This document shows positions 18,302-26,703 of a stretch of DNA of 64,000 nt, piece by piece. Location: assembly GCF_012932565.1 (NCBI RefSeq), contig NZ_JABBYJ010000001.1, positions 434,001 to 498,000 on the forward strand, in the 5' to 3' direction. Every line of letters starts with the position of its first letter. Positions within the stretch are counted from its first letter, which is position 1. The position numbers and the translations under genes are program-made. Below the pieces are notes generated by a model. The model was not told where the DNA came from and made no database searches. It saw nothing but the letters and a program-made list of their open reading frames with translations. Source of the stretch: Sneathiella limimaris. Its GTDB lineage: Bacteria; Pseudomonadota; Alphaproteobacteria; Sneathiellales; Sneathiellaceae.

Positions 18302-19081
18302 TTACAGTCGGATCACCGGATTACGAAGCGTACCAATACCGCTCAACTCCACCTCAACCACATCCCCATCTAACAAATTTGGTGACGTGCCTTCAGTGCC
18401 CATCCAAATTACGTCTCCAGGATATAGGGTCAGATATTTAGTCATGTGAACTAAATAGGGAACGATACCCGTTATCATGTCATTGGTTTTAAACTTGATC
18501 TGTTCTTGCCCATTTAAACGGACTGTGGTCGTCATTGCCTCAAGATTAACTTCCGTCTCAACCCAAGGGCCCATCGGTTTAAAAGTGTCAGTATTCTTGG
18601 AACGCCACATGGTCTTGTCAGATTTCTGCCAACTCCGCTCGGAAACATCGTTCCCAATGGTATAACCAAAAACCACATCCATTGCTGTTTCCGACGTCAG
18701 ATGTTTCCCTTCTTTACCGATTACAACAACTAGCTCACCTTCATAATGAACCTGATCAGTTGCATCCGCTGGAATAATGATAGGGCGCTCATGTGCAGTC
18801 AGCGCATTATTCGCTCGGTATCCGATATCAGGGGCATCTGGTGCACTAGCATCAAGCCCAACTGCAGCCGACATTTTTTCAAGGTGAGTTTGATAGTTTA
18901 AACCCGCCGCATAAAAGGTTCGGGGTACAACAGGAATATCCAATTCAACTCCATCCAGATCAAAAATTTCTCCCGTCCTTTTTGGCTGCGAGAATATAGA
19001 TCCTGTCAGCTCATAGACCTTTCGACCCTCAACCAAACCATGAACAATCTCATTGTCCTTTCTGAACCGGACAAAGCGCAT
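18302..19081 (-). CDS. Fumarylacetoacetate hydrolase family protein
   Basis: 259 residues. Short N-terminal FAH_N-like part (MRFVRFRKDN) and the FAH beta-roll with metal site motifs HYEGELVVVIGKEG and GYTIGNDVSERSWQ. Family members hydrolyse or decarboxylate acylpyruvates and 2-keto acids using Mg or Mn. Convergent with the EamA gene and on the same strand as, and downstream of, the TetR gene (221-base gap), so it may belong to either unit. Confidence 0.9.
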   Translation of the reverse strand: MRFVRFRKDNEIVHGLVEGRKVYELTGSIFSQPKRTGEIFDLDGVELDIPVVPRTFYAAGLNYQTHLEKMSAAVGLDASAPDAPDIGYRANNALTAHERPIIIPADATDQVHYEGELVVVIGKEGKHLTSETAMDVVFGYTIGNDVSERSWQKSDKTMWRSKNTDTFKPMGPWVETEVNLEAMTTTVRLNGQEQIKFKTNDMITGIVPYLVHMTKYLTLYPGDVIWMGTEGTSPNLLDGDVVEVELSGIGTLRNPVIRL

Positions 19082-19302
19082 AACTTAACCCCTAACTTTG
19101 CAAATATGAGCACTTATGGAAGAAAAAAGAATGTGCACTCTTGATAAAGGATTATAGACGGGATGAAAACAAACCATCCATGAAATTTCAGCTATTAGAC
19201 CAACGAAAAGTGCGCTTATGTCATAGGATAGGTCAAGCAGAAGAGACTTGACCGACATGATTAAAAAAGCAGCTGAGCAGTAAGAAGTTCCTGCCAGGCG
19301 GA

Positions 19303-19872
19303 TCACTCGGTCGCGAACTCAGCCTCTATAATTCGCTCTGCTGTTCTTTTAGCGTCTCGAGCAAGATTTTCAGGGGTAAAGAGATGCGCCAGGACTATGG
19401 CGCCCTCCTTGGCAATAAGGAGTTCACATGCCAACCGATCCGGATCCTTTGCACCCGCTTCTCTCGCCAAATCAGTAAAATATTGCAGCAACAGTCTTTT
19501 ATGTTCCGCAGAAGTCGCATGAATCGCGCTTGAGCGATCCTGGTATTCCGAAGATGCCTTGATAAACATACAGCTTTTGAAATCTGACTCCAGAAACCAC
19601 TCTCCCAGAGCATCAAAAATTGCAAGTAACCGCTCTTTTGGCTCCTTTGCTAACTCACTCACCCTACGCATCAGCCAGTTCCGAAACTGCTCATCTCGCA
19701 ATCTCAGTGTCGCAAGTATCAGCTCTTCTTTAGTTCTGAAATGTTTATAGATAGCGGTTTTGGAAACCCCTGTTTCCTTAGCGAGCTTATCCATTCCAAT
19801 GGCGTGGAACCCACCTTGATAGAAGGTTTTTAGAGCTCTTTGTACCAGCTCATCACGCTTAGAAGCACTCAT
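19303..19872 (-). CDS. TetR-family transcriptional regulator
   Basis: 189 residues. N-terminal HTH: GFHAIGMDKLAKETGVSKTAIYKHFRTKEELI is the classic TetR_N pattern. The C-terminal ligand domain resembles the AcrR/YxaF-type group. Two large palindromes lie between this gene and the divergent bufferin operon (20015-20036, 20046-20069) and are the best candidate operators. Ligand unknown; a metal or oxidative signal would fit the neighbour, but this is inference. Confidence 0.9.
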   Translation of the reverse strand: MSASKRDELVQRALKTFYQGGFHAIGMDKLAKETGVSKTAIYKHFRTKEELILATLRLRDEQFRNWLMRRVSELAKEPKERLLAIFDALGEWFLESDFKSCMFIKASSEYQDRSSAIHATSAEHKRLLLQYFTDLAREAGAKDPDRLACELLIAKEGAIVLAHLFTPENLARDAKRTAERIIEAEFATE

Positions 19873-20014
19873 AAAATTACATTCCTCTCAAAAAAACCAT
19901 TACAGAATGGTTTCGAACTGAATATTCCTCACCTCGCACCATTCTGCAGTAAACAGCCATTTTTTTCAATAGAGTCTGTCAAAAATCATAATTTCTCGTA
20001 ATTTATTTATTTTA

Positions 20015-20036
20015 ACATTGACCGTTCGGTTAATGT
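20015..20036. promoter_or_regulatory. TetR-type palindrome 1 upstream of the bufferin operon
   Basis: A 22-base dyad. The left half is ACATTGACCGT; the right half reversed-complemented reads ACATTAACCGA, so 9 of 11 positions match. It sits between the divergent tetR gene and the YHS gene. Confidence 0.65.
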
Positions 20037-20045
20037 ACCTTATCT

Positions 20046-20069
20046 AACATTTACTGATCTGTTAATGTT
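20046..20069. promoter_or_regulatory. TetR-type palindrome 2 upstream of the bufferin operon
   Basis: A 24-base dyad: AACATTTACTGA against a reversed-complemented right half AACATTAACAGA, matching 10 of 12 positions. Same ACATT arms as palindrome 1 with centres about 32 bases apart, roughly three helical turns, as expected for cooperative dimers. Confidence 0.6.
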
Positions 20070-20219
20070 GTGTTGATGTCTAGCAGGATCGAAAAACCCG
20101 ATTCAATGTATTGGCTGTGAGATCAAACAGTTGGAAGTGGGACTTTCTCGACATCCGGACGAAACAGCAGACGTTAGCTTCAGGCCCTAAAACTGATTTT
20201 TGAAATTGGAGATATGAAA

Positions 20220-20723
20220 ATGAGCAAACTGACCAGACGTTCTGTGTTAACCGCAATCGGTCTCACCCTGGCTGCTACCACCATCACCTTAAGCACCCCA
20301 AGCTACGCTGTCGTCGACAACGCAACATCAGCCGTAAATACCGATGAACAATTCTTGGCTTTGCGCGGCTATGACCCAGTTGCCTACTTCACTTCAGGCG
20401 CCCCTGAAAAAGGGATGAAGAAATTTGCTGTGCAGCACACCGGCGGCACCTACTATTTTTCAAGTGCCGAAAACATGAAAACCTTTATCGCAGACCCTGA
20501 CCGTTACCTTCCACAGTTTGGTGGTTTCTGCGCAATGGGCGTTGCACTTGGCAAGAAATTGGACGGTGACCCAAATGTCTGGAAAATCGTCGACGGTAAA
20601 CTCTATCTAAACGTCAACAAAGATGTGTCTGTTGCCTGGAACCGCAACCTGACAGGCAACATTGAGCAAGCCAACGAAATCTGGCCAGACCTTAAACACC
20701 AGACACCGGCATCGCTGAACTAA
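20220..20723 (+). CDS. YHS-domain protein with twin-arginine-like signal
   Basis: 167 residues from the ATG at 20220, chosen because GGAG lies 8 bases upstream; the ATG at 20214 is only 2 bases from it. The signal has KLTRRSVL, a possible Tat motif, then a hydrophobic stretch to SYA. The YHS region spans DEQFLALRGYDPVAYF to the GGTYYFSS and DPDRYLPQFGGFCA motifs. YHS domains bind copper or other metals in several transport proteins. It heads the operon with the bufferin precursor, so a copper-related role is plausible. Exported protein. Confidence 0.85.
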   Translation: MSKLTRRSVLTAIGLTLAATTITLSTPSYAVVDNATSAVNTDEQFLALRGYDPVAYFTSGAPEKGMKKFAVQHTGGTYYFSSAENMKTFIADPDRYLPQFGGFCAMGVALGKKLDGDPNVWKIVDGKLYLNVNKDVSVAWNRNLTGNIEQANEIWPDLKHQTPASLN

Positions 20724-20744
20724 ACCCGCGATGACCGCTCTGGA

Positions 20745-20764
20745 CCGGTCTTGAGAAAGACCGG
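20745..20764 (+). promoter_or_regulatory. 8-bp hairpin between the YHS gene and bufA
   Basis: CCGGTCTT and AAGACCGG form a perfect stem around GAGA. No T-run follows, so it is probably a processing or stabilising element, or a partial terminator, that tunes the amount of bufA mRNA. Confidence 0.5.
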
Positions 20765-20804
20765 CCACCTCCACTCAAATTATGAGAATTGAAAGGATAT
20801 CAAT

Positions 20805-21101
20805 ATGTCCATCAAGCAAAAGGTCGTTATTTCAGCAGCCCTCGCCACTGTAGCAAGTGGGCTTCTTACTACTGACCCAGCCGAGGCACGTGAGCCGAAG
20901 GAGAAATGCTTCGGCATTTCATTAGCGGGATATAACGATTGTGCCGCCGGTCCCGGAACGTCCTGCGCGGGAAGTTCCAAAAAGGATTATCAGGGAAATG
21001 CCTGGAAATTGGTCCCGAAGGGAACTTGCACAACTATTGAGTCTCCAAGCTCCCCAACAGGCTTCGGCCAGCTAAAAGAGTATAAAGAAGTAGGCAATTA
21101 A
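20805..21101 (+). CDS. bufA: Bufferin-1 precursor peptide (BufA1, DUF2282)
   Basis: 98 residues with a Sec signal (AEA site at about 26-28). The mature part carries four cysteines (35, 46, 54, 75) in the DUF2282 pattern: [17 protein letters not shown], and WKLVPKGTC. In described bufferins some of these cysteines are modified by the BufB/BufC enzymes to copper-binding heterocycles and the peptide protects against copper in the periplasm. AAAGGA lies upstream of the ATG. Followed two bases later by bufB. Family assignment is strong; the modification in this organism is inferred. Confidence 0.93.
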   Translation: MSIKQKVVISAALATVASGLLTTDPAEAREPKEKCFGISLAGYNDCAAGPGTSCAGSSKKDYQGNAWKLVPKGTCTTIESPSSPTGFGQLKEYKEVGN

Positions 21102-21103
21102 CC

Positions 21104-21997
21104 ATGGCAGGCATGCCTTCGGATACCAGTTATCTAAACCTCGCCCCCACCGACTGGCCGAGGCTGCCCCTTGGTGTCGGGGTTGGTTTGAAGCGAGAAT
21201 ACCTCTCTGGGCTTCGAGCCAATCCCAAATCCATCAATTTTCTTGAAGTCCACGCTGAAAACTTTATGGATAATGGACCACGTCTTGAGCTCCTCAAGGA
21301 TCTATCAAAGATCTGGCCTATCTCTATTCACGGTGTCGCCTTATCCCTCGGCGGTGAAGACCCCCTTAACCCAAGTCATCTCAAGCGCCTGAAGTTTCTG
21401 ATAGATAAAATTCAGCCCGCCTGTTTTTCTGAACATCTTGCCTGGTCTAGTCACAACGGGATTTATTTCAATGATCTGCTGCCAATCCCCTATAACAAAC
21501 AAAGCTTGCATCATCTGACCGACAGAATTGATCATGTTCAGCAGTTCCTCGGCAAGCGTATGCTGATTGAAAACCCAGCCAGCTATGTCAGGTTTCAATC
21601 CGACAGATTATTCGAAGCCGACTTTATTGCCGAACTTATTCATCGCACATCATGCGGGCTCCTTCTCGACGTCAATAATCTATACGTTTCAACACAAAAC
21701 CATGGCTGGCAAACAACAGATTGGCTTTCGCGGATCCCCCTTGAGGATGTCGGTGAAATCCACCTCGCCGGGTATGAGCGATCAGATGATGATAATGGCA
21801 ATCCAGTCTTATTGGACACACATGGTATGGAAGTCGATGAAGCTGTCTGGTCACTATACTGTGATCTTCTCTCCAAGATCGGCCCACGCCCAACACTGAT
21901 AGAACGTGACAACAACGTTCCGCCATTTCACGTCCTTCTTCAAGAAGTTTCACATGCTCAATTTTTGATGACTTCAGTGAGGAATAAATCCCTGTGA
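21104..21997 (+). CDS. bufB: Bufferin-modifying MNIO-family iron enzyme (BufB, DUF692)
   Basis: 297 residues, a TIM-barrel DUF692 protein of the MbnB-like multinuclear non-heme iron oxidase family. Candidate metal ligands follow the family pattern: His50 and Glu52 (VHAENF), His76 (SIHG), Glu110-His111, Glu156-Asn157 (IENPAS), Asp189, Asn191 and His200, His220 (EIHLAGY), Asp238 and His240 (LDTHG), Glu267. These enzymes oxidise cysteines of a precursor peptide to heterocycles using iron and oxygen. The next gene overlaps by four bases. Confidence 0.93.
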   Translation: MAGMPSDTSYLNLAPTDWPRLPLGVGVGLKREYLSGLRANPKSINFLEVHAENFMDNGPRLELLKDLSKIWPISIHGVALSLGGEDPLNPSHLKRLKFLIDKIQPACFSEHLAWSSHNGIYFNDLLPIPYNKQSLHHLTDRIDHVQQFLGKRMLIENPASYVRFQSDRLFEADFIAELIHRTSCGLLLDVNNLYVSTQNHGWQTTDWLSRIPLEDVGEIHLAGYERSDDDNGNPVLLDTHGMEVDEAVWSLYCDLLSKIGPRPTLIERDNNVPPFHVLLQEVSHAQFLMTSVRNKSL

Positions 21998-22728
21998 TTA
22001 AAGACTTTGCCAATGCGATAAGGGACCACGAAGCAGCCCTTCCAAACGACATTCTCAATGCTGGTGGTCGGTTTAATGTCTATAGACGCAACTATTTTTC
22101 GCGGCTGATTGATGTTCTGGGCGAAGTATTTCCTGTCGTAAAACAGCTGGTTGGACAGGAATTTTTCGATGCTATGGCGCAAGAATATGCGACGCTCTTT
22201 CCTCCAACATCTCCTCTCTTAGTGGAGTATGGAAAACACTTTTCAGAGTTTCTAGAGGATTTCGAGCCCGCTCATCAAGTTCCATATCTACCTGACATGG
22301 CTCGACTGGAATGGGCCAGATCCACTTCCCAAAATGGATCCTTTTTGCCATCCAATCACATATCGACCGCTGAGGACATCCTTCGAGCCCTCAATCGCCC
22401 GGTGATGCGCGCACCAAACGCGACATTAGTCAAATCATTTTACCCTGTTGGAACCATCTGGACCCACCATCAGCGAGAGGTGCCTGAACCGGTGTCCAAC
22501 TGGAGTGGAGAAACCGTAGCGATATGGCATGTAAATGGAGACCTCCATCAGGTGGTTATTCAAGGCCAGGAGCAAGAAATCTTCAGTGCAATCCGAGATG
22601 GCACACCTTTCATCAATGACCTGGAGAAAATTGAAGATGAACAAAAAGCCACCTTCATGATCGAGGTTTTCGTCAAATACATAAACCTGGGTCTTCTCAT
22701 CATTGCCAATCCAGAAACGGAGAAATAG
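21994..22728 (+). CDS. bufC: Bufferin partner protein BufC (DUF2063)
   Basis: 244 residues from a GTG overlapping bufB (GTGA). N-terminal DUF2063 region: RFNVYRRNYFSRLIDVLGEVFPVVKQLVGQEFF. C-terminal half is a distinct alpha/beta domain. BufC/MbnC-like proteins form a complex with the DUF692 enzyme and present the precursor peptide. Confidence 0.9.
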   Translation: MIKDFANAIRDHEAALPNDILNAGGRFNVYRRNYFSRLIDVLGEVFPVVKQLVGQEFFDAMAQEYATLFPPTSPLLVEYGKHFSEFLEDFEPAHQVPYLPDMARLEWARSTSQNGSFLPSNHISTAEDILRALNRPVMRAPNATLVKSFYPVGTIWTHHQREVPEPVSNWSGETVAIWHVNGDLHQVVIQGQEQEIFSAIRDGTPFINDLEKIEDEQKATFMIEVFVKYINLGLLIIANPETEK

Positions 22729-22732
22729 CAAC

Positions 22733-23251
22733 ATGACATCCACAAACTTAATCTATTCGACTGCCGCCAACTCAACTGCGTTAATGTCAAGAATTCCCGA
22801 TAACCTCGTTAAACTCACCCTACGTTTGGGTCTTGCTGGAATATTCTGGATGTCCGCCCGCACAAAGGTCACAGATCTACTGACCATCAGCGACAGTACC
22901 TATTACTTGTTTGAGGAAGAATATAAGTTGCCATTTTTTTCGGCTGACTTTCTTGCACCACTCACAACATATGCAGAACATATCCTACCGCTGATGCTTC
23001 TGGCTGGTTTTGCCACTCGATTTGCCGCCGCTGGCCTGCTAATCATGACCTTGGTTATCCAGATTTTTGTCTACCCTGATGCCTTTTTGTCGACTCATCT
23101 TGGCTGGATGGCCCTCTCTCTCGCTATCATGCGGCAAGGGTCGGGTTCTTGGTCATTGGATCATCTGATTTTCATGCTGACCAATGAGGATAAGCACAAG
23201 ACGTTTGTCGAAAGAGATAGAGTCAAAAACACTGTTTTTCAGAGAAGATAA
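22733..23251 (+). CDS. DoxX-family membrane protein
   Basis: 172 residues from the ATG at 22733, with GGAG about 10 bases upstream. Four membrane segments, with LGLAGIFWMSARTKV in the first and GFATRFAAAGLLIMT in the third, as in DoxX proteins. DoxX genes commonly follow DUF2282-DUF692-DUF2063 genes and are thought to serve quinone-linked electron transfer or oxidative protection. Last gene of the bufferin operon. Confidence 0.88.
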   Translation: MTSTNLIYSTAANSTALMSRIPDNLVKLTLRLGLAGIFWMSARTKVTDLLTISDSTYYLFEEEYKLPFFSADFLAPLTTYAEHILPLMLLAGFATRFAAAGLLIMTLVIQIFVYPDAFLSTHLGWMALSLAIMRQGSGSWSLDHLIFMLTNEDKHKTFVERDRVKNTVFQRR

Positions 23252-23497
23252 GTATGCGGATCCGGGAACTGCTACTTGTCCACACAGGCCGACCTCTAGG
23301 GATATTCGAAAGCCAGAGATCTGAACCGTGTCATATTTGAAACTCGATTTTGCAGAATACTTAGGCCTGCGGACTAAGTTCTCATTTTTACCCAAGTCTC
23401 AAAAAACCAGTTTATAAAACCAGTGCCTGACGGCTAGACTGATCCATTGGATCCTAAATTGCGCGGTTTATAAGGTCTGGGATGAAGGTAAATTTTC

Positions 23498-25030
23498 ATG
23501 ACTGGTAAAACACTGGAGACTGACGCGGCTACAAACTCCCTGACCGTTGTCGATATCGGTATCGAGACTAACCAGGAGCTGGTTATCTATATGCGCAGCG
23601 ACTGCCACGTATGTCGCTCTGAAGGTTTTACGGCAAAAAGCCGTGTTCAGGTTCAGCATCAGGAACTCAGCATTATTGCCACCCTTAATGTTGTGGATGA
23701 AAAAGTAATCCCAGCTGGCAGCATAGGTTTTTCAAAAATTGCGATGCAACAGCTGAATGTGGCCGAAGGAAATTCGGTCACACTCAGTCATGCTCCAATC
23801 GTATCTTCACTCACAGCCGTTCACAAAAAGGTCTTTGGCCACAAATTGAAGGGCTCAGAAATATCGAATATTATTACGGACATCAGCGCTCACCGCTATT
23901 CTGATATTGAGATAGCTTGTTTCCTGAGTATTTGCGCAGGCAGCCGATTGGATGTGGATGAGATCATAGATCTAACCCAAGCAATGGTGAACAATGGAAA
24001 GCGGCTCAGTTGGCCCGATCTCCCAATGGTACTGGATAAGCATTGTGTGGGAGGGTTACCGGGAAACCGAACGACACCAATTGTCGTTTCAATTGTCAGT
24101 GCAGCAGGGTTGACCATTCCCAAAACCTCATCACGCGCGATCACCTCCCCAGCGGGAACAGCTGATACTATGGAAGTGCTAACCACTGTTGATCTCAATT
24201 TACCAGATATACAACAAGTTGTTGCTTCAACACATGCTTGCCTAACGTGGGGAGGCGCCGTCAATCTGAGTCCAGCCGATGATCTGATGATCCGTGTCGA
24301 GCGGGCACTTGATCTGGACGGGGAAGGTCAGTTAATCGCTTCAGTACTTTCCAAGAAAGTCTCTGCAGGCTCTACACATGTGGTGATCGATATCCCGGTG
24401 GGTCCCACCGCAAAAGTTCGCTCGCAAAAAGACGCCGAGCGACTTTCCTCCCTCTTTACGCATGTGGGTCTGGCTTGCGGCTTAGAAGTTCGCTGTGTCA
24501 TAACAGACGGCACTCAACCGGTCGGGCGCGGTATTGGCCCAGCTGAGGAAGCCAGAGATGTCTTAGCTGTCCTGCAGGGCCAAGAAGACGCACCAAAGGA
24601 CCTCAGGGAACGAGCCCTGCTTTTAGCATCTCATTTGTTTTCTCTCGCATATCAGGAAGATCAGGACAAGCTTACAAAAAAGGCAGCCGAAATCGTAGAT
24701 AACGGCGAAGCTTGGCGCCAATTTCAACGTATTCTAAGGGCTCAGGGTGGCATGAAAACCTTGCCAGAAGCAAAGTACCAGCACACCGAAACTTCTCCTG
24801 TAACTGGCACACTCTTGGAAATTGATAATCGAAAACTCGCACGTTTGGCAAAGCTCGCAGGAGCGCCTGGAATACCCACGGCAGGATTAAGGCTCCATGC
24901 TCAGCCGGGGTCAGTTTTGAAGAAAGGTGAACCCCTGTTTACCCTGTACAGTGATAGTCCAGGAGAGCGTGACTACGCGCTAGCTTTCTATAACCAGCAA
25001 GCATCTCTGTTTTCATTCAAAGAACAATAG
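23498..25030 (+). CDS. AMP phosphorylase / archaeal-type thymidine phosphorylase family
   Basis: 510 residues, close to archaeal AMP phosphorylase (about 500) and longer than DeoA (about 440) because of an extra N-terminal domain (about 1-95). Phosphorylase core: DKHCVGGLPGNRTTPIVVSIVSAAGL, the phosphate/nucleoside loop region, followed by SPADDLMIRVERALD and the C-terminal domain. Archaeal homologues split NMP plus phosphate into base and ribose 1,5-bisphosphate. The PRPP synthetase gene begins 10 bases later, so both form an operon. Substrate preference (AMP or thymidine) cannot be read from sequence. Confidence 0.88.
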   Translation: MTGKTLETDAATNSLTVVDIGIETNQELVIYMRSDCHVCRSEGFTAKSRVQVQHQELSIIATLNVVDEKVIPAGSIGFSKIAMQQLNVAEGNSVTLSHAPIVSSLTAVHKKVFGHKLKGSEISNIITDISAHRYSDIEIACFLSICAGSRLDVDEIIDLTQAMVNNGKRLSWPDLPMVLDKHCVGGLPGNRTTPIVVSIVSAAGLTIPKTSSRAITSPAGTADTMEVLTTVDLNLPDIQQVVASTHACLTWGGAVNLSPADDLMIRVERALDLDGEGQLIASVLSKKVSAGSTHVVIDIPVGPTAKVRSQKDAERLSSLFTHVGLACGLEVRCVITDGTQPVGRGIGPAEEARDVLAVLQGQEDAPKDLRERALLLASHLFSLAYQEDQDKLTKKAAEIVDNGEAWRQFQRILRAQGGMKTLPEAKYQHTETSPVTGTLLEIDNRKLARLAKLAGAPGIPTAGLRLHAQPGSVLKKGEPLFTLYSDSPGERDYALAFYNQQASLFSFKEQ

Positions 25031-25040
25031 CTCACATAAA

Positions 25041-25982
25041 ATGACAAAATCTGCCGCTGAGAAATCTACCGTTCCTGTTATTTTTGCTTTGGAGCCCCAT
25101 CCACTTCAAGCTGCTCTGGCCCAACAATTGAATGCGGTATCCGGAAAACTGGAAATTCGTTCCTTCCCAGACAAAGAAACCTATCTGCGAGTTGAAACAG
25201 CCATCAAGGGGCGCCCATGTATCGTGATTGCTGATCTGACTAACCCAAATGAAAAATACCTGCCCCTTGTGTTTCTATTGGAAACCTTAAGGGAGCTTGG
25301 GGCAACGTCAGTTGGCTTGGTTGCGCCCTATCTAAGCTATATGCGACAGGATTGCCGCTTTCGTATCGGAGAAGCTATCACCTCCAGAATATTTGCAAAA
25401 AACATGTCTCTTCATATCGACTGGCTCGTAACAATTGACCCGCACCTTCATCGGTATAACTCCTTGGACGAAATATACACTGTGCCATCTAGGGTCATTC
25501 AGGGAGCTCCTGCTTTGGTAGGTTGGCTGAAAACCCATCAGAAACTGGTTTTGATCGGGCCAGATGAAGAAAGTGAACAATGGGTATCTGAAATTGCCCA
25601 GCTAAGTGGCCATCCATATGTTATCGGCGAGAAGCAGCGTTTTGGCGACCGAGAAGTGACAGTCACTCTTCCGGATTTAAAAACTTACCAGTCTTATACA
25701 GCCGTTATCATTGATGACATTATTTCCAGCGGCCAGACCATTCTTCGATGTGTCGACGAGGTCAAAAAACATACCATCAATCATATCTTGTGCATTGCGG
25801 TACATGGAATATTTGCGGATAACAGTGATGCCAAGCTTTTGTCCTCCGGCATAGAGACACTGGTGACAACAAATACCATCAGGCATAGCTCTAATGCCAT
25901 CGATATTGCGCCGCTTCTGGTGGAACCTATCTCAGATTGCATCAGCCAGTTTGCTTCAGAAGGGTCTCATTCGAGAGATTAA
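25041..25982 (+). CDS. Ribose-phosphate pyrophosphokinase (PRPP synthetase)
   Basis: 313 residues. Metal/ATP loop VTIDPHLHRY, flexible loop region APYLSYMRQDCRFRIGEAITSR, and PRPP-binding signature VIIDDIISSGQTI. It converts ribose 5-phosphate and ATP to PRPP and AMP. Divergent from the housekeeping bacterial Prs: it lacks the usual N-terminal KLFSGNA stretch. Paired with the AMP phosphorylase gene, it may take part in ribose or AMP recycling rather than general nucleotide synthesis. Confidence 0.9.
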   Translation: MTKSAAEKSTVPVIFALEPHPLQAALAQQLNAVSGKLEIRSFPDKETYLRVETAIKGRPCIVIADLTNPNEKYLPLVFLLETLRELGATSVGLVAPYLSYMRQDCRFRIGEAITSRIFAKNMSLHIDWLVTIDPHLHRYNSLDEIYTVPSRVIQGAPALVGWLKTHQKLVLIGPDEESEQWVSEIAQLSGHPYVIGEKQRFGDREVTVTLPDLKTYQSYTAVIIDDIISSGQTILRCVDEVKKHTINHILCIAVHGIFADNSDAKLLSSGIETLVTTNTIRHSSNAIDIAPLLVEPISDCISQFASEGSHSRD

Positions 25983-26066
25983 AAAAATTCTCCGCAGCCT
26001 TAACTAAACTCGTATGTTGAGGGCGTAAAAACTTCAGGTTTTATAAATCCACCTCAAAATATTGCG

Positions 26067-26094
26067 TTGCACAAATAATTTTGCACATGCACAA
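26067..26094. promoter_or_regulatory. TTGCAC-rich repeat at the nasT start, shared with the nrtA promoter region
   Basis: TTGCAC at 26067 and again at 26081, then TGCACAA at 26088. The GCACAAAT core and the final TGCACAA recur in the same order at 27955-27986 upstream of nrtA. Resembles nitrogen-regulator (NtrC-type) half-sites, but the protein is unproven. It ends eight bases before the nasT ATG, an odd place for an enhancer. Confidence 0.5.
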
Positions 26095-26101
26095 TAACGA
26101 C

Positions 26102-26692
26102 ATGACCACTGTGGATGTCAAAATACTTGTTATTGACGAGAACCGCATCCGGGCCTCCATCATCAAGGATGGCCTGGAGGATGCGGGTCATTCTTTAGTG
26201 ACTGTCCTTAATGAGATCCGCGGTGTCGCCGGACAGATCGAAAGCCTTGATCCCGACGTCATCATCATCGACCTTGAAAACCCAAACAGGGATATGCTGG
26301 AGGCTATGTTTGCCCTTTCTAAAAGTGTCAAGCGGCCTATTGCCATGTTTGTTGACAACTCGGACCAGCAATCTATCGAAGCTGCTGTTGAGGCCGGTGT
26401 GTCGTCTTATATTGTGGATGGTCTGCGTCAGGATCGAGTAAAACCAATTATGGATATGGCCATAACACGTTACCGGGCTTTCTCGAAAATGGAGAGGGAG
26501 CTTGAAACCGCTAGAAACGAGCTTGCCGAGCGCAAAACCATAGATCGTGCCAAAACCATCCTGATGCGGACCAAAGGCATAGACGAGGAGCAGGCCTATA
26601 ATCTGATGCGTAAAACTGCCATGAACCGAAGCCAGAAAATCTTCGAAATCGCTGACAGCATCATCATGACCGCATCTCTGATGGACGAGTAG
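26102..26692 (+). CDS. nasT: ANTAR-domain antiterminator NasT
   Basis: 196 residues from the ATG at 26102, in register with other NasT proteins; an upstream TTG at 26081 lies inside the repeat and is less likely. N-terminal receiver-like domain (KILVIDENRIRASIIKDGL; acidic site region IIIDLENP) and C-terminal ANTAR domain (about 140-190: AERKTIDRAKTILMRTKG, then EEQAYNLMRKTAMNRSQK). NasT binds two-hairpin RNA motifs to stop transcription termination upstream of nitrate genes when NasS releases it in nitrate or nitrite. Target hairpins are found at 28111-28144. Confidence 0.93.
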   Translation: MTTVDVKILVIDENRIRASIIKDGLEDAGHSLVTVLNEIRGVAGQIESLDPDVIIIDLENPNRDMLEAMFALSKSVKRPIAMFVDNSDQQSIEAAVEAGVSSYIVDGLRQDRVKPIMDMAITRYRAFSKMERELETARNELAERKTIDRAKTILMRTKGIDEEQAYNLMRKTAMNRSQKIFEIADSIIMTASLMDE

Positions 26693-26703
26693 GAGAAAGC
26701 CCG

